Shown: positions 1 to 9,713 of the stretch, in pieces
How the letters are laid out: every line of letters starts with the position of its first letter
How positions within the stretch are numbered: the first letter of the stretch is position 1
Source: an uncultured Sphingomonadaceae bacterium
Lineage (GTDB): Bacteria > Pseudomonadota > Alphaproteobacteria > Sphingomonadales > Sphingomonadaceae
Direction: 5' to 3'
NCBI GenBank assembly: GCA_947488845.1
Contig: CANLBM010000003.1
Coordinates: 62,001-126,000, forward strand
Length of the DNA stretch: 64,000 nt
Program-made: the position numbers and the translations under genes
The notes under the pieces: generated by a model
Told to the model about the DNA's origin: nothing
The model's input: the letters and a program-made list of their open reading frames with translations, nothing else
The model's database searches: none

Positions 1-1293
1 ATAGGAGTTGATCAGGCGCGTTCCGATTTCCTGATGGGCACCTTCGATCACATCAATGCCCATGTGGCGCAGCCGGGTCAGCACCAGTTTCTTCTGGTCG
101 AGCAGATTCCGTGCGGTCACTGCCCGCGCGACATCGTCGGCACTCTCGGGCGGCTTGTCGATAATAGAGGTCAGTTCGCGATCCTCAAGGACCACGAAGA
201 GCACCAGATGCTTGTCGATCAGCCGGCCCGCCGCCTCGAGCATCAGATCGGCTGCGGTCGGGTCGGTGAAGTCGGTGAAGATGACGATCAGCGAACGCCG
301 CTGGAGCCGGTTCTGCAGGCTCGACAGCGCCAATGTGTAATTGCTCTCCTGATGACGATAATCGATGGTTGCCGCTTCCTGCTGCAACCGGAAGAAATTG
401 CGGCTGCCCGAGAGAAAGGGGGTCGACAATTCCGGCTTGGCGGCAAAGCTGAACAGGCTGGTCCGGTCGCCGGCCTTGAGCGCGATATAGGCCGTCAGCA
501 GCGCCGCCGATACCGCCCGGTCGATGCGCGGCAGACCGTCAACCGGCTCACACATCGCCGCACCGCAATCCAGCGCGAAAACAATCTGGTTGTTGCGTTC
601 GGTGTCATATTCCTTGGCCAGCAACTTGCTGTGACGGGCCGACCCTTTCCAGTCGATGCTGCGCCGGTCCATGCCCGGCTGATATTCGGACAGGGCTTCA
701 AATTCGCTGCCTTCGCCGCGAATCTTGCGAGCGAGCAATCCGAAGACAGAATCGCGCATGAACATCTGCAGGGTCGGGCTGCGGACCGCCGACACATTGG
801 GCATCACCGCAACGCTCTGGCTGCTCTGCTTCTGGATCTGTCGCCAGGCCAGCCCGAGCGGCCCGGTCCATCGCAGCCACAGCCTGCCGATATCTCCGGT
901 TCCCCGTCGGGCGGGAATGGTGGTGGCCTGGCCGGCAAAAGCCTGACCGCCTGCACCGCTGCGGTTCAGCGAGAAAGCAACCGTTCCGTCTTCCGCCAGC
1001 CGTTCGTCCAGGCCCAGATTACCGGACAGTTTCCGTGGTCCTATCTTGCCGGAGAAATCCGCCGCCAGTCCCAGAAGAAGCGGCTCGCCAATCTCGGCGC
1101 TGCTCGACACCGTCAACCGCACCTCCTTTGCCTTGGCAGCGACGAGACCGTCAAGAATGAGCAGCAGCAAAAGCATCGCCGCCCAACCGGCACCGACCGC
1201 CCATAGCGACGGGATGATCGCCGCGAGCACCGCAGCAATCGGCGCTCCGAGCGCAATGAGCCAGATGGCCCGCCCGGTCGGGTAGAAATTCAA
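1..1293 (-). CDS. DUF58 domain protein (partial, 3' end off window)
   Basis: About 430 residues are visible and the C-terminus runs off the left edge. The start is a TTG that shares bases with the TGA of the upstream MoxR gene (TTGA), so translation is probably coupled. Residues ~10-45 form two hydrophobic membrane segments. The DUF58 hallmark YQPGMDRRSIDWKGSAR sits near residues 204-220 and a vWA-like region follows. DUF58 proteins accompany MoxR ATPases in bacteria; the partner and substrate are unknown. Last visible gene of the four-gene operon that begins at 4194. Confidence 0.85.
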   Translation of the reverse strand, partial: MNFYPTGRAIWLIALGAPIAAVLAAIIPSLWAVGAGWAAMLLLLLILDGLVAAKAKEVRLTVSSSAEIGEPLLLGLAADFSGKIGPRKLSGNLGLDERLAEDGTVAFSLNRSGAGGQAFAGQATTIPARRGTGDIGRLWLRWTGPLGLAWRQIQKQSSQSVAVMPNVSAVRSPTLQMFMRDSVFGLLARKIRGEGSEFEALSEYQPGMDRRSIDWKGSARHSKLLAKEYDTERNNQIVFALDCGAAMCEPVDGLPRIDRAVSAALLTAYIALKAGDRTSLFSFAAKPELSTPFLSGSRNFFRLQQEAATIDYRHQESNYTLALSSLQNRLQRRSLIVIFTDFTDPTAADLMLEAAGRLIDKHLVLFVVLEDRELTSIIDKPPESADDVARAVTARNLLDQKKLVLTRLRHMGIDVIEGAHQEIGTRLINSY

Positions 1294-2246
1294 CGAGGCG
1301 CTTCCGTCCGTTCGACCAGCCCGCTGATGATGCTGTCGAGCTGCCGGCCTTCGATCTCGGCTGCGGGGGACAACATGGTCCGGTGGCGAAGCACCGACGG
1401 CGCGAGCGCTTTGACATCGTCGGGAATGACATAATCACGGCCGGAAATTGCGGCCCGTGCCCGCGCGGCATTGGCCAGCATGATCGCGGCGCGCGGGCTG
1501 GCGCCATTTTCCAGATCGGCGGTTTCGCGGGTCGCCCGGATCAGGCGGACAACATAGTCCACGACATCCTCGACCAGCTTAACCGATTTCACTTTCTCTG
1601 TCGCCGCAGCGAGCAGCGCGGCGTCCGCCTGCGTTTCAATGCCAAAATCCTTTGGCACCGGCGCGCCGACCCGCTCGCCATATTGGGTGACGATCCGCTT
1701 CTCTTCCTCGGCATCGGGATATTCGACCAGCAGCTTGAACAGAAAGCGATCGAGCTGGGCTTCGGGCAGCGGGTAGACGCCCTGCTGCTCGATCGGGTTC
1801 TGGGTGGCGACCACCATGAAGCGCGAACCCAGCGCGTGGGTCTCGCCGTCGATCGTCACCGAGCGTTCCTGCATCGCCTCGAGCATCGCCGCCTGCGTCT
1901 TCGGCGGCGTCCGGTTGATTTCGTCGGCAAGCAGCAGGTCGCAGAATATCGGTCCGCGGGTCAGGGTGAAGCTGCTGGTCTGGAAGTTGAACAGGTTGGA
2001 GCCGATGATATCGCCCGGCATCAGATCGGGGGTGAACTGGATGCGCCCGAAATCCAGACCAAGCGTGGCCGAAAAACATTGCGCCAGAAAGGTCTTGGCC
2101 GTCCCCGGCGGCCCTTCGAGCAGCACGTGGCCGGATGAAAACAGCGCGATCAGCAGATGATCGACAATCTCCTCCTGCCCGATAATCGCCTTGGCTACCT
2201 GACCACGGATATTATCCGCCAGCGTCTTGAGTTCGTCGATATTCAT
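1290..2246 (-). CDS. MoxR-family AAA+ ATPase
   Basis: 318 residues starting at MNIDELKTL. The ATG overlaps the TGA of the upstream gene (ATGA), and this overlap fixes the start although the frame stays open further upstream. Walker A is GPPGTAKT at residues 45-52 and Walker B LLLADE at ~104-109, with the usual sensor region VVATQNPIEQQG. MoxR ATPases are thought to act as chaperone-like activators of membrane or vWA-domain partners, here presumably the adjacent DUF58 and DUF4350 proteins. The target is not shown by the sequence. Confidence 0.93.
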   Translation of the reverse strand: MNIDELKTLADNIRGQVAKAIIGQEEIVDHLLIALFSSGHVLLEGPPGTAKTFLAQCFSATLGLDFGRIQFTPDLMPGDIIGSNLFNFQTSSFTLTRGPIFCDLLLADEINRTPPKTQAAMLEAMQERSVTIDGETHALGSRFMVVATQNPIEQQGVYPLPEAQLDRFLFKLLVEYPDAEEEKRIVTQYGERVGAPVPKDFGIETQADAALLAAATEKVKSVKLVEDVVDYVVRLIRATRETADLENGASPRAAIMLANAARARAAISGRDYVIPDDVKALAPSVLRHRTMLSPAAEIEGRQLDSIISGLVERTEAPR

Positions 2247-3523
2247 CCGATAAATTCCTTTTTCCAGGCGTGGAGGGCCGCGGCCCCGTCGGCTATTTCC
2301 TGCGGCTTGTGCGCGCGAACAAGTTGGTGGAACAGGGCCGAGAAACGGTTGCCGCCGCTCTCCCCCAGCGCATCCAGTCTCCGATGGATTTCCTGTTCCT
2401 CGGCAGACGGGCTGATACCGATCGCCTCGGCCGATTGCGTGCGGATCATTTCGGCATAGGGATCGGCGACCAGATATTCGCGCTGCATCCGGCTGATGAA
2501 GGCAGCACTGTTGTTGACCAGCGCGCTTTTGCCAAAATCCAGGCTGCGCTTTTCCATGACCGGCGGCCCGAAACGGTTGAACGCCATCCAGGCCGCAGCG
2601 AGAGCTGCCGTGATCAGGCAAATGGTGGCCGATAGAAACGGCGGCGCGAAAGCCAGGGTCAATAGATTCTCCGAACGCCCCAGACCGTTGAACGTGAGGT
2701 CGAAGGTCACCTCCTCGTTGCTGGCGCTCGAAACCGCCCCGATCAACGCCAGGGCGTGACGCGCGGTCGGCTTGTCGGCCATGCCGCCATTGTTGAGCAG
2801 ATCGGCATCGGCGACGATCACCACCGGATAAAGGGATTCGTCAATCTCTTCCCCGTCCGTGATTTGTGATTCATCGAGACTGTCGAGCTGCGCATAGACG
2901 CCGCCATCGTCAATATAGGCAATCAGCGCGCCCTTGGCGTCCGGACCGCGCACGATCGAGCGGACATCATTCCCCTTGATCGTGACCGGCGTTTCGGGCG
3001 CTTTCAATCCGCCACCCACAGCGGAGACCAGATTGCGCCCGGCCAGCGGCTTGACGTCGACGGTGATATCGACCTCGACCAGATCCTTCAGCATTTCCGT
3101 GCCCGGATCTCCGCCCCACGGTTCGCCACGATGGACCCAGCCCTTCTGCAAGTCCGGGCTTGTGCCGGTCTGCCATTTGGGCAGGATGATCATGGTCGGT
3201 CCGACATAGGCACGCTGCTGGATCACGGCATCAATTTCTGCGGAGGGCGTGAACGGACCGGGGGTCAGAATCAGCAGCCCCTTATTGTCCATGCCCGCCG
3301 GAGAGCGCGAATATTGCACCGGAACGCCGGTTTTTTCGAGCAGACTGGCAAAGGCCTTATATCCGACAACGCTGCTGGATGCGCCATGGGCCTCGCCATT
3401 TTTGCCCGAGGCCAGAGGGTCACTCATGCCCATCCCGTAGAGAAGGGCTACGAACGCCGCGAAACCGACCGCGAACATGATGACAATCGTGGTCCGCTGG
3501 AATGGATTGGCCTGAACGCTCAT
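2243..3523 (-). CDS. DUF4350 domain membrane protein
   Basis: 426 residues starting at MSVQANPFQ, where ATG overlaps the preceding TGA (ATGA). One membrane segment lies at ~12-31 and another near 300-320. Between them is a soluble, probably periplasmic, region with the DUF4350 pattern (SVVGYKAFASLLEKTG, then GLLILTPGPF), and a cytoplasmic tail follows. DUF4350 proteins recur in MoxR-DUF58-DUF4129 operons; no biochemical function is established. Its position between the DUF4129 and MoxR genes suggests a membrane complex. Confidence 0.85.
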   Translation of the reverse strand: MSVQANPFQRTTIVIMFAVGFAAFVALLYGMGMSDPLASGKNGEAHGASSSVVGYKAFASLLEKTGVPVQYSRSPAGMDNKGLLILTPGPFTPSAEIDAVIQQRAYVGPTMIILPKWQTGTSPDLQKGWVHRGEPWGGDPGTEMLKDLVEVDITVDVKPLAGRNLVSAVGGGLKAPETPVTIKGNDVRSIVRGPDAKGALIAYIDDGGVYAQLDSLDESQITDGEEIDESLYPVVIVADADLLNNGGMADKPTARHALALIGAVSSASNEEVTFDLTFNGLGRSENLLTLAFAPPFLSATICLITAALAAAWMAFNRFGPPVMEKRSLDFGKSALVNNSAAFISRMQREYLVADPYAEMIRTQSAEAIGISPSAEEQEIHRRLDALGESGGNRFSALFHQLVRAHKPQEIADGAAALHAWKKEFIG

Positions 3524-4194
3524 CCTTTTCCTGCGCTCCGCCAGCTTTCCTGAAGCGCAAATCCGGCATAGGCATCGCGCGATATATGCCATCCGCTCTC
3601 GTCGATCGGCAGAGCCGCAAATATGCCGCGCTCGACCTGACCGGCGATCACCGCAAACATCGCCCGCGCGGCTTCGGGCAGGCTGTCGAACCGCTCGATC
3701 TCGCGCGACGTATTCGACGGGCGCAGCAAATCCGGTCGGCGCTTTTCAATATCGGCGATACTGCGATGGAGCAGCAGACGGACCGCCTGGTCAAACTGGC
3801 CCTCGGCGGCCAGCGCCTCGGCTTGCGCGAGCAGTTCCCGCGCTGCCGCCGGCTGTGGTTGCCAGACGTCGTCTGCGGGACGTTTCCGGGCGCGCCACTG
3901 TTCGACATAAGGCGCGATAATTATCCAGAGCAAAGTCAGCACAGCTGCGGCAAGCAGAACCAGCAACAGGATACGCAATATCGGCCAGGCCTCCGCGACC
4001 ATTTCGAAGAGAGGCCTGAGCAAGTCGCCCAGCCAGTCGAGAAAATCCCGCCACCATAGTGGAATTTCCGGTGGCCGGGGTGCCGGGCTGGGGACAAACT
4101 GGATCGTGGAATCGGCGCGCACATCGTCCCACGCGCCATCAAAAGAAGCGCCTACTTCATTTCCCTTGCCTTGCGCTGCTTTTACCACCGCCAA
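3520..4194 (-). CDS. DUF4129-type membrane protein, first gene of the MoxR operon
   Basis: 224 residues from a TTG start. One strong transmembrane helix lies at ~71-93. The C-terminal region has the DUF4129-like pattern: an alpha-helical segment rich in Ala/Leu (ARELLAQAEALAAEGQFDQA), then RPSNTSREIERF and a helical end. It overlaps the next gene by ATGA. The start is the least certain point: the Shine-Dalgarno is weak and GTG six bases downstream could also serve. The operon is divergent from the gene at 4312 across a 117-bp spacer. Confidence 0.75.
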   Translation of the reverse strand: MAVVKAAQGKGNEVGASFDGAWDDVRADSTIQFVPSPAPRPPEIPLWWRDFLDWLGDLLRPLFEMVAEAWPILRILLLVLLAAAVLTLLWIIIAPYVEQWRARKRPADDVWQPQPAAARELLAQAEALAAEGQFDQAVRLLLHRSIADIEKRRPDLLRPSNTSREIERFDSLPEAARAMFAVIAGQVERGIFAALPIDESGWHISRDAYAGFALQESWRSAGKG

Positions 4195-4242
4195 AGTGTC
4201 GCAGAATCCCGATCATCGGGCAAGGGCGAAGATCGTTGTTTT

Positions 4243-4254
4243 GTAAAGCTTTAC
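4243..4254. repeat. 12-bp perfect palindrome GTAAAGCTTTAC in a divergent spacer
   Basis: GTAAAGCTTTAC reads the same on both strands and lies between the DUF4129 operon (minus) and the membrane-protein gene (plus). Its position suits an operator acting on one or both promoters. No cognate regulator is adjacent, so this is a positional inference only. Confidence 0.35.
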
Positions 4255-4311
4255 CTTCTTCCCAATTTGTGACAACTTGCTCCGGCATAGAAAAATTTGG
4301 GGGGATTTGAG

Positions 4312-5070
4312 ATGGCAGACACAGCACAGCATCTGGATATTGGGCGAGTACTCAACAACACTTTCGGCGTGATTAAACGCAATCCATTGATGTTTCTCGG
4401 CCTTTCCTTCCTGCTGGTCGCTCTGCCACAGGCGCTTATGCAGATGGCGACCGGCGCATCGGCAGCCGGTGTCGACGCGACCGCGATGATGGAAATGTTC
4501 AGTTCGCCGTCGATGATTGCAACCGCATTCGGAGGATGGCTGCTGTTCGTCATATTGTCGATTTTGCTGCAGGCCACCTTCATCATCGCCACGGTCAAGG
4601 ACCTCAATGGGCAGGGAATCAGCCTTGGCGAATGCGTAGGTCAGGCGATGGGCAAAATATTGCCTTTGATCGGTCTGGGCATCGTGATGACATTGGGCAT
4701 CATGCTCGGCCTTATCTTGCTCGTCATTCCGGGCCTGATATTGGCGCTGATGTGGATTGTCTCTTCCCCGGTCATGATGGCGGAAGACAAGGGAATCATT
4801 GATTCCCTGAAGCGCAGCGCGGAATTGACCAAGGGCTCGAAGCGCTGGATCGTGCTTCTGTTCGTGGTCTATATCATTATCGCGACGGTTCTGGGTCTTT
4901 TCATGATGCCCTTTGCCTTTGCCGGCACCGCTGCGATCACGATCGTCGGACTGGTCATCAACACGCTGACTGGCGCGATACAGGGAACCGGTATTGCTGC
5001 GGTCTATGTTGATCTTCGCATAGTCAAAGAAGGCGGGAATACGGATGCCTTGGCAGATGTGTTTGCCTGA
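4312..5070 (+). CDS. Multi-pass membrane protein, YciC / GPDPase membrane-domain-like
   Basis: 252 residues starting at MADTAQHLDIGRVL, after a G-rich stretch that may act as Shine-Dalgarno. Hydrophobic segments lie near residues 26-42, 71-92, 117-152 (probably two helices) and 183-230. The layout, a cytoplasmic LDIGRVLNNTFGVIKRNP start followed by five to six helices, resembles the membrane domain seen in glycerophosphodiester phosphodiesterases and YciC-like proteins. There is no catalytic domain and the function is unknown. The gene stands alone. Confidence 0.7.
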   Translation: MADTAQHLDIGRVLNNTFGVIKRNPLMFLGLSFLLVALPQALMQMATGASAAGVDATAMMEMFSSPSMIATAFGGWLLFVILSILLQATFIIATVKDLNGQGISLGECVGQAMGKILPLIGLGIVMTLGIMLGLILLVIPGLILALMWIVSSPVMMAEDKGIIDSLKRSAELTKGSKRWIVLLFVVYIIIATVLGLFMMPFAFAGTAAITIVGLVINTLTGAIQGTGIAAVYVDLRIVKEGGNTDALADVFA

Positions 5071-5172
5071 CTCCGAACGACGCGATCGCATCGCCCAATA
5101 GATTCATTGGCATGAACGGCGCAATTGCCTATAGGTTGCATATTGCCATTCAATAATCCGGGTGAAACTTCC

Positions 5173-5652
5173 ATGATCAAGCTGAACGTCAACGGTCAGG
5201 CACGGGAGGTCGATGCCGACCCGGCGACCCCGATATTGTGGATCGTGCGGGAAAATCTGAAGATGCCCGGGACGAAATTCGGCTGCGGCATCGCCCAGTG
5301 CGGTGCCTGTACCGTGCATCTTGATGGCAAGCCGATCCGCAGCTGCTCGACTCCCGTTTCTGCTGCCAAAGGCAAGACGATTACCACCATCGAGGGCATT
5401 GCCGCCGAAGACGGCACCTTGCACAAGGTCCAGCAGGCCTGGATCGAAGCCCAGGTTCCCCAATGCGGCTATTGCCAGTCGGGCCAGATCATGTCGGCCA
5501 CTGCGTTGCTCAAGGAAAATCCCCAACCAACCGACGCGCAGATCGACGCCGCCATGACCGGCAATATCTGCCGCTGCGGCATGTATGGCCGGATACGCAA
5601 GGCAATCAAGGCTGCGGCCGGCATCGAACAACCCGCGAAAGTGGGGGCTTAG
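5173..5652 (+). CDS. Isoquinoline 1-oxidoreductase-type [2Fe-2S] subunit (XdhC/IorA-like)
   Basis: 159 residues. Eight cysteines fit the two 2Fe-2S clusters of the xanthine oxidase family small subunit: 38, 43, 46 and 58 (plant-ferredoxin type, in CGIAQCGAC) and 98, 101, 133 and 135 (CGYC and CRC). The start MIKLNVNGQ is the standard N-terminus of the family. It passes electrons from the molybdenum site of the next gene's product, which begins three bases after this stop. No FAD subunit gene is present, consistent with cytochrome rather than NAD as acceptor. Confidence 0.92.
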   Translation: MIKLNVNGQAREVDADPATPILWIVRENLKMPGTKFGCGIAQCGACTVHLDGKPIRSCSTPVSAAKGKTITTIEGIAAEDGTLHKVQQAWIEAQVPQCGYCQSGQIMSATALLKENPQPTDAQIDAAMTGNICRCGMYGRIRKAIKAAAGIEQPAKVGA

Positions 5653-5655
5653 ATC

Positions 5656-7863
5656 ATGGGCAAATGGTCAAGACGCGCTTTCATCGGAGCCGGTGTCGTT
5701 GCCGGTAGCGCTCTGGTTGTCGGCGTAGCGGTCCGTCAGGGCAATCCGGTCGACCGGCTGGGTCCGCTACTCACCGACGGCGAGAATGAGCAGCTGCTCA
5801 ACGCCTGGGTCAAGGTCGATACCGACAATATCGTCACCGCCGTCATCCCGCATGTCGAAATGGGGCAGGGCGTCTATACCGCGCTCGCCCAGATGCTCGC
5901 GGACGAGATGGATGCCGACTGGAACAAGGTGCAGATTCTCGAAGCGCCCGCCGACAAGCAATATGTATCCGATTCAATCGGCCGCGATTTTCTGTTTCCC
6001 AATCTCCAGGTCCCGGCGCTGTTCGAACCGACGGTCGCCGGCGGCATCCTGGAACTGGCGCAGGCCATGGGCCTGCAATTCACCGGCGGCAGCTATTCGG
6101 TGCGCGCCACCGGCCAGCGCGCGATGCGCACCGCCGGCGCTGCCGCCCGCGAAATGCTGGTCGCAGCAGCGGCGAGCGAATGGCAGGTTCCGACGAGCGA
6201 AATCAGCACCGCGGACAGCATGCTCATCCATGCCAGGAGTGGGAAGTCCGAACCGTTCGCGACATTTGCGCGCGCCGCAGCGGAACAAAGCCTGCCGGCC
6301 AAACCGAAACTGAAATCGCCGGAAAATTACAAGATCATGGGCCAGCCAAAGGCCCGCCATGATATTCCCGAAAAAGTCGATGGCAGCGCGGTTTTCGGGA
6401 TTGATGCCGATGTCCCGGGCATGAAATATGCGGCGGTCAAGGCCCCTCCGGTCATTGGCGCTACGGTTGAATCGATGGATGCAACCACCGCCAAAACCAT
6501 GCCCGGCGTGCTGCAGATTCTCAACATGGGTGATTTTGTCGCCGTGGTGGCCGGCGGCTATTGGCAGGCACAGCAAGCGCTGGGTACGATCGACACCCGA
6601 TATAGCAAAACCGAAGGGGACAGCCTTGATCAGGACGCGATCTTCGCCCGCTATGCCAGCCATCTCGACGAGGCCGGTGAAGATGGCGGAGACATGCAGA
6701 CCGAAGCTGGCGATGTCACCAAGGGCTTTGCCGAGGCAGCAACCAAGGTCGAAGCGGAATATAAGGTGCCGTTTCTTGCCCACGCGACGATGGAGCCGAT
6801 GAACTGCACCGCATGGGTGCGCGATGGCAAATGCGATGTCTGGTCGGGCCATCAGGCGCCGGTCAATGCCCGCCAGGCGGCTGCCGATGCCGCCGGTCTG
6901 CCGTTCGAGGATGTGACCTATCACAACGCCTATCTTGGCGGCGGTTTCGGACGCCGGTCCGACAGTGACGCCATCATCATGGCCACCCGGATCGCCAAGG
7001 CTACCGGCTATCCGGTCAAGATGATCTGGTCGCGGGAAGAAGACACGGCGCAGGATCACTATCGCCCGTCGGCGACCAGTCGCTTCCGGGGCGGGCTCGA
7101 CAAGGATGGCAAGGCGATCAGCTGGGACAATATCCACACCCACCTGTTCGATCCCGCAGACGCGCCAACCATACCCCATTACAACATTGCCAGCCACAGA
7201 ATCCGCAAGGTCGACGTGCCGATGCATCTGCGCTTTGGCCCGTGGCGTTCGGTCGATCACAGCCAGCACGGATTCTTCATCGAATCCTTTGTCGACGAGA
7301 TGGCCCATGCCGCCGGCAAGGATGGCTATGCCTTCCGCCGCGAACTGCTGGCGGAATCGCCGCGTCATCTGAAAGTGCTCGACACCGCCGCGAAAATGTC
7401 CGGCTGGGGCAGCGCTCTGCCGGAAAATCATGGCCGCGGCATCGCCTTTGTCCCGTCCTTCGGGTCGATCGTCGCACAGGTCGCCGAAGTCGACATGAGC
7501 GGACCCAAGCCACGGGTGACAAAAGTCTATGTCGCCGCCGATCCGGGCTTTGCGATCAATCCCGACGGCTTTACCGCGCAGATGGAAAGCGGGATTGTCT
7601 ATGGCCTGACCGCAGCGCTTTATGGCGATATCACGATCAAGGACGGCGCGGTCCAGCAAAGCAATTTCCACGACTATCCGATGCTCCGGATCGACGAGAT
7701 GCCGGAGGTCGAAGTGACTCTGATAAATGGCGATCACAAGCGCCTGGGCGGTGGGGGTGAACCGGGCCTGCCGCCGATTGCGCCCGCCGTCACCAATGCG
7801 ATTTTTGCGGCGACCGGAAAGCGGGTCCGCGAACTGCCCATTGCCAAGCATGATTTTGCCTGA
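5656..7863 (+). CDS. Tat-exported molybdopterin-binding hydroxylase subunit (IorB/COG1529 family)
   Basis: 735 residues. The N-terminus [19 protein letters not shown] is a twin-arginine signal, so the enzyme is exported folded with cofactor. The body is the aldehyde oxidase / xanthine dehydrogenase fold, with [13 protein letters not shown] near 430 and the probable active-site glutamate in [10 protein letters not shown] near 700. Members hydroxylate N-heterocycles or aldehydes with water as oxygen source; the substrate cannot be read from sequence. Context: preceded by the Fe-S subunit and followed by a lipoprotein cytochrome c, the likely electron acceptor. Confidence 0.92.
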   Translation: MGKWSRRAFIGAGVVAGSALVVGVAVRQGNPVDRLGPLLTDGENEQLLNAWVKVDTDNIVTAVIPHVEMGQGVYTALAQMLADEMDADWNKVQILEAPADKQYVSDSIGRDFLFPNLQVPALFEPTVAGGILELAQAMGLQFTGGSYSVRATGQRAMRTAGAAAREMLVAAAASEWQVPTSEISTADSMLIHARSGKSEPFATFARAAAEQSLPAKPKLKSPENYKIMGQPKARHDIPEKVDGSAVFGIDADVPGMKYAAVKAPPVIGATVESMDATTAKTMPGVLQILNMGDFVAVVAGGYWQAQQALGTIDTRYSKTEGDSLDQDAIFARYASHLDEAGEDGGDMQTEAGDVTKGFAEAATKVEAEYKVPFLAHATMEPMNCTAWVRDGKCDVWSGHQAPVNARQAAADAAGLPFEDVTYHNAYLGGGFGRRSDSDAIIMATRIAKATGYPVKMIWSREEDTAQDHYRPSATSRFRGGLDKDGKAISWDNIHTHLFDPADAPTIPHYNIASHRIRKVDVPMHLRFGPWRSVDHSQHGFFIESFVDEMAHAAGKDGYAFRRELLAESPRHLKVLDTAAKMSGWGSALPENHGRGIAFVPSFGSIVAQVAEVDMSGPKPRVTKVYVAADPGFAINPDGFTAQMESGIVYGLTAALYGDITIKDGAVQQSNFHDYPMLRIDEMPEVEVTLINGDHKRLGGGGEPGLPPIAPAVTNAIFAATGKRVRELPIAKHDFA

Positions 7864-7876
7864 CCGTAGACCTGAA

Positions 7877-8344
7877 ATGCTGAAATATATCCGCGCTGTT
7901 GCTCTGTCTTCGATGCTCGTCCTGACTGCCTGTGGCGCTGACCCGGCACCAGGACCGGTCGAGCAGATCATCGTCCGCGAACCCGGCGCTGAGCCGGCCG
8001 TCGCCGTTGCTCCGGCCGAAGCACCGGCCAACACGCTGATCGCCGACGGGAAAGCGGCTTTCGCCAATTGCTCCGCCTGCCACAGTCTGGAGCAGGGTGC
8101 GGCCAATGGCGTTGGCCCCAATCTTTACGGAATTATTGGCAAGAATGCGGGTGGTGTCGCCGGATTTGCCTATTCGGACGCGCTCGAGGCATCCGGCATC
8201 GTCTGGACAGCGGCAGAACTGGACAGCTTCATTGCCGACCCCGCCGGTAAAATTCCGGGTACGACCATGGTCGCGGGGGCAATCGCGGATCCGTCGAAGC
8301 GACAGGCCGTCATTGCCTATATTGAAAGCACTACCGCCAATTGA
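7877..8344 (+). CDS. Lipoprotein cytochrome c (c2-like)
   Basis: 155 residues. The lipobox LTAC puts the lipidated Cys at 19, then comes a flexible Ala/Pro/Glu linker to ~50, then a class I cytochrome c domain with heme motif CSACH at 65-69 and probable axial Met131 in GTTMV. It is most likely anchored to a membrane facing the periplasm and takes electrons from the upstream molybdenum hydroxylase. The start ATG at 7877 gives a standard lipoprotein signal. The stop overlaps the TTG start of the next gene. Confidence 0.9.
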   Translation: MLKYIRAVALSSMLVLTACGADPAPGPVEQIIVREPGAEPAVAVAPAEAPANTLIADGKAAFANCSACHSLEQGAANGVGPNLYGIIGKNAGGVAGFAYSDALEASGIVWTAAELDSFIADPAGKIPGTTMVAGAIADPSKRQAVIAYIESTTAN

Positions 8345-8943
8345 ACCGGAAGTCGGGCATCATGCTGGCGCTGCTGGCTGCCGGACAATCCCGCAGATTT
8401 GGTGACCGGGACAAGCTGAGCGCGATGCTCGGCGGCAAAATGCTCGGCCTGCACGCTGCCCAAGCGGCCGCCGACTTGCCCGTCTCGCCAAAGCTGGTGA
8501 TCGCATCATCTGACCCTGACTGTGCGGCGGGCTGGCGTGACCTGGGATATCGGGTAGTCGCCAGTCCAGATGCCGCCCGGGGTCAGGCAACCTCTGTCCG
8601 GCTCGCCGCGGCCCACGCCATCGAGGCCGGAGCCAGCGCGCTATGCATCATGCTGGCCGACATGCCGTTCGTCACGAGCGGCCATCTCGCCAGGCTGATA
8701 GAGAGCTTCGAACAATCGGGACGCACAAGCACGGTCGCCTCGTCATGCAACGGGCAGGCGATGCCGCCAGCAATTTTCCCGTCGGGCGCGCTGAAAGGGC
8801 TGAGCGAACTGGATGGGGATGCTGGCGCCCGCGCGATGCTGGCAGATGCCCGTCTGGTGGCGGGCGATGATCAAATGCTCATGGATATTGATACCGAAAA
8901 AGACCTGGCTCAGGCGAATCTGATATTCGGAAAAATTCGCTAG
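8341..8943 (+). CDS. MobA/MocA-like molybdenum cofactor nucleotidyltransferase
   Basis: Nucleotidyltransferase with the signature LLAAGQSRRFGDRDKL near the N-terminus and ADMPFV at ~100. MocA/MobA-type enzymes add a nucleotide to molybdopterin; xanthine oxidase-family enzymes use the cytosine dinucleotide form, so this gene probably completes the cofactor for the hydroxylase encoded just upstream. The start may be TTG 8341 (overlapping the cytochrome stop, 200 aa) or ATG 8362 (193 aa). The TTGA overlap favours coupling. It ends four bases into the opposing gene's 3' end. Confidence 0.88.
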   Translation: MNRKSGIMLALLAAGQSRRFGDRDKLSAMLGGKMLGLHAAQAAADLPVSPKLVIASSDPDCAAGWRDLGYRVVASPDAARGQATSVRLAAAHAIEAGASALCIMLADMPFVTSGHLARLIESFEQSGRTSTVASSCNGQAMPPAIFPSGALKGLSELDGDAGARAMLADARLVAGDDQMLMDIDTEKDLAQANLIFGKIR

Positions 8944-9713
8944 CTATTTTCGAACAACGGAGCGGGATCAGCCAGAAAAACATCATCTCTCGCCTCCAGC
9001 CCTTCTACGATCTTATATTTATGCGCCGCGCCAAACAGGATCAGGACGCGCTTTTCCTGTCCGGAGACCGTATCCAGAGCGTCGTTGATATGGGCCAGAT
9101 GGGCAGCGTTGATCGCGCGCCAGCTCCCGGCCCCCAGATCGTCACCAAACAAACGCTCATAGCTTTCCTGACGGGCTCTGACCGCCGCATCATAAGCGCT
9201 GGAATGGATAAACGCGGGATCATCCGAGCGACCCGCCAAGGCTTTGCCATATTGCTGGATAGCCGCCTGATATTCTGCCCAGTCTTCCGCCCGCGCCGGA
9301 TCGGTTGCAAGCCGCCGTTCCACCGCCCGCCGATTGGCCGCGATGTCCTGCGTCCAGGCGGAGACCGGGATCATCGCGAAACCCAGTTGCTTGCGCAGCG
9401 GAAAAACAGCATCGGTCAATTCGGGAAAATCGTCGGCCCGGCTTTCCCGCACCTCGCCAAATTGGTCGAAATTGGTCGAGGCTATGGCAAAGCGGTCTGA
9501 CGGCAGTTCCACCATCACAATATCGGGGTCAAATTTGACAATCGCCTGGCGCAGCACCTCCAGCGAATAATCTTCCGCCCTGCGATGCTGGCCGTGAATC
9601 GCCCCGACCACGGTAACGATGGTTGCGCCTTCGGGCGGGGATGAAAGTGGCTGGGGACCGCATCCGGTCAAACCGAGCAATAGAGCGGAGAGGCAGGCCG
9701 CAAGAGCCTTCAT
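8940..9713 (-). CDS. TraB/TIKI-like putative lipoprotein
   Basis: 257 residues. The N-terminus MKALAACLSALLLGLTGCG has a lipobox (LTGC), so it is probably a lipoprotein. GAIHGQH near residue 38 and GAAHKY near 230 resemble the two His-containing motifs of the TraB/TIKI/DUF5694-like putative hydrolase fold, with ELPSDRFA between them. No substrate can be inferred. ATG overlaps the stop of the upstream transporter (ATGA), so the two form an operon. Assignment to the fold is by motif pattern only. Confidence 0.6.
   Translation of the reverse strand: MKALAACLSALLLGLTGCGPQPLSSPPEGATIVTVVGAIHGQHRRAEDYSLEVLRQAIVKFDPDIVMVELPSDRFAIASTNFDQFGEVRESRADDFPELTDAVFPLRKQLGFAMIPVSAWTQDIAANRRAVERRLATDPARAEDWAEYQAAIQQYGKALAGRSDDPAFIHSSAYDAAVRARQESYERLFGDDLGAGSWRAINAAHLAHINDALDTVSGQEKRVLILFGAAHKYKIVEGLEARDDVFLADPAPLFENS

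Noticed and set aside
34..1206. Long open frame on plus opposite the DUF58 gene
   Set aside because: It has no recognisable domain, is rich in Arg/Gln/His as antisense frames of GC-rich genes are, and lies wholly over a well-supported minus-strand gene.
5974..8121. 715-codon open frame on minus across the molybdenum hydroxylase genes
   Set aside because: Antisense to two genes with clear motifs; no ribosome site and no family resemblance.
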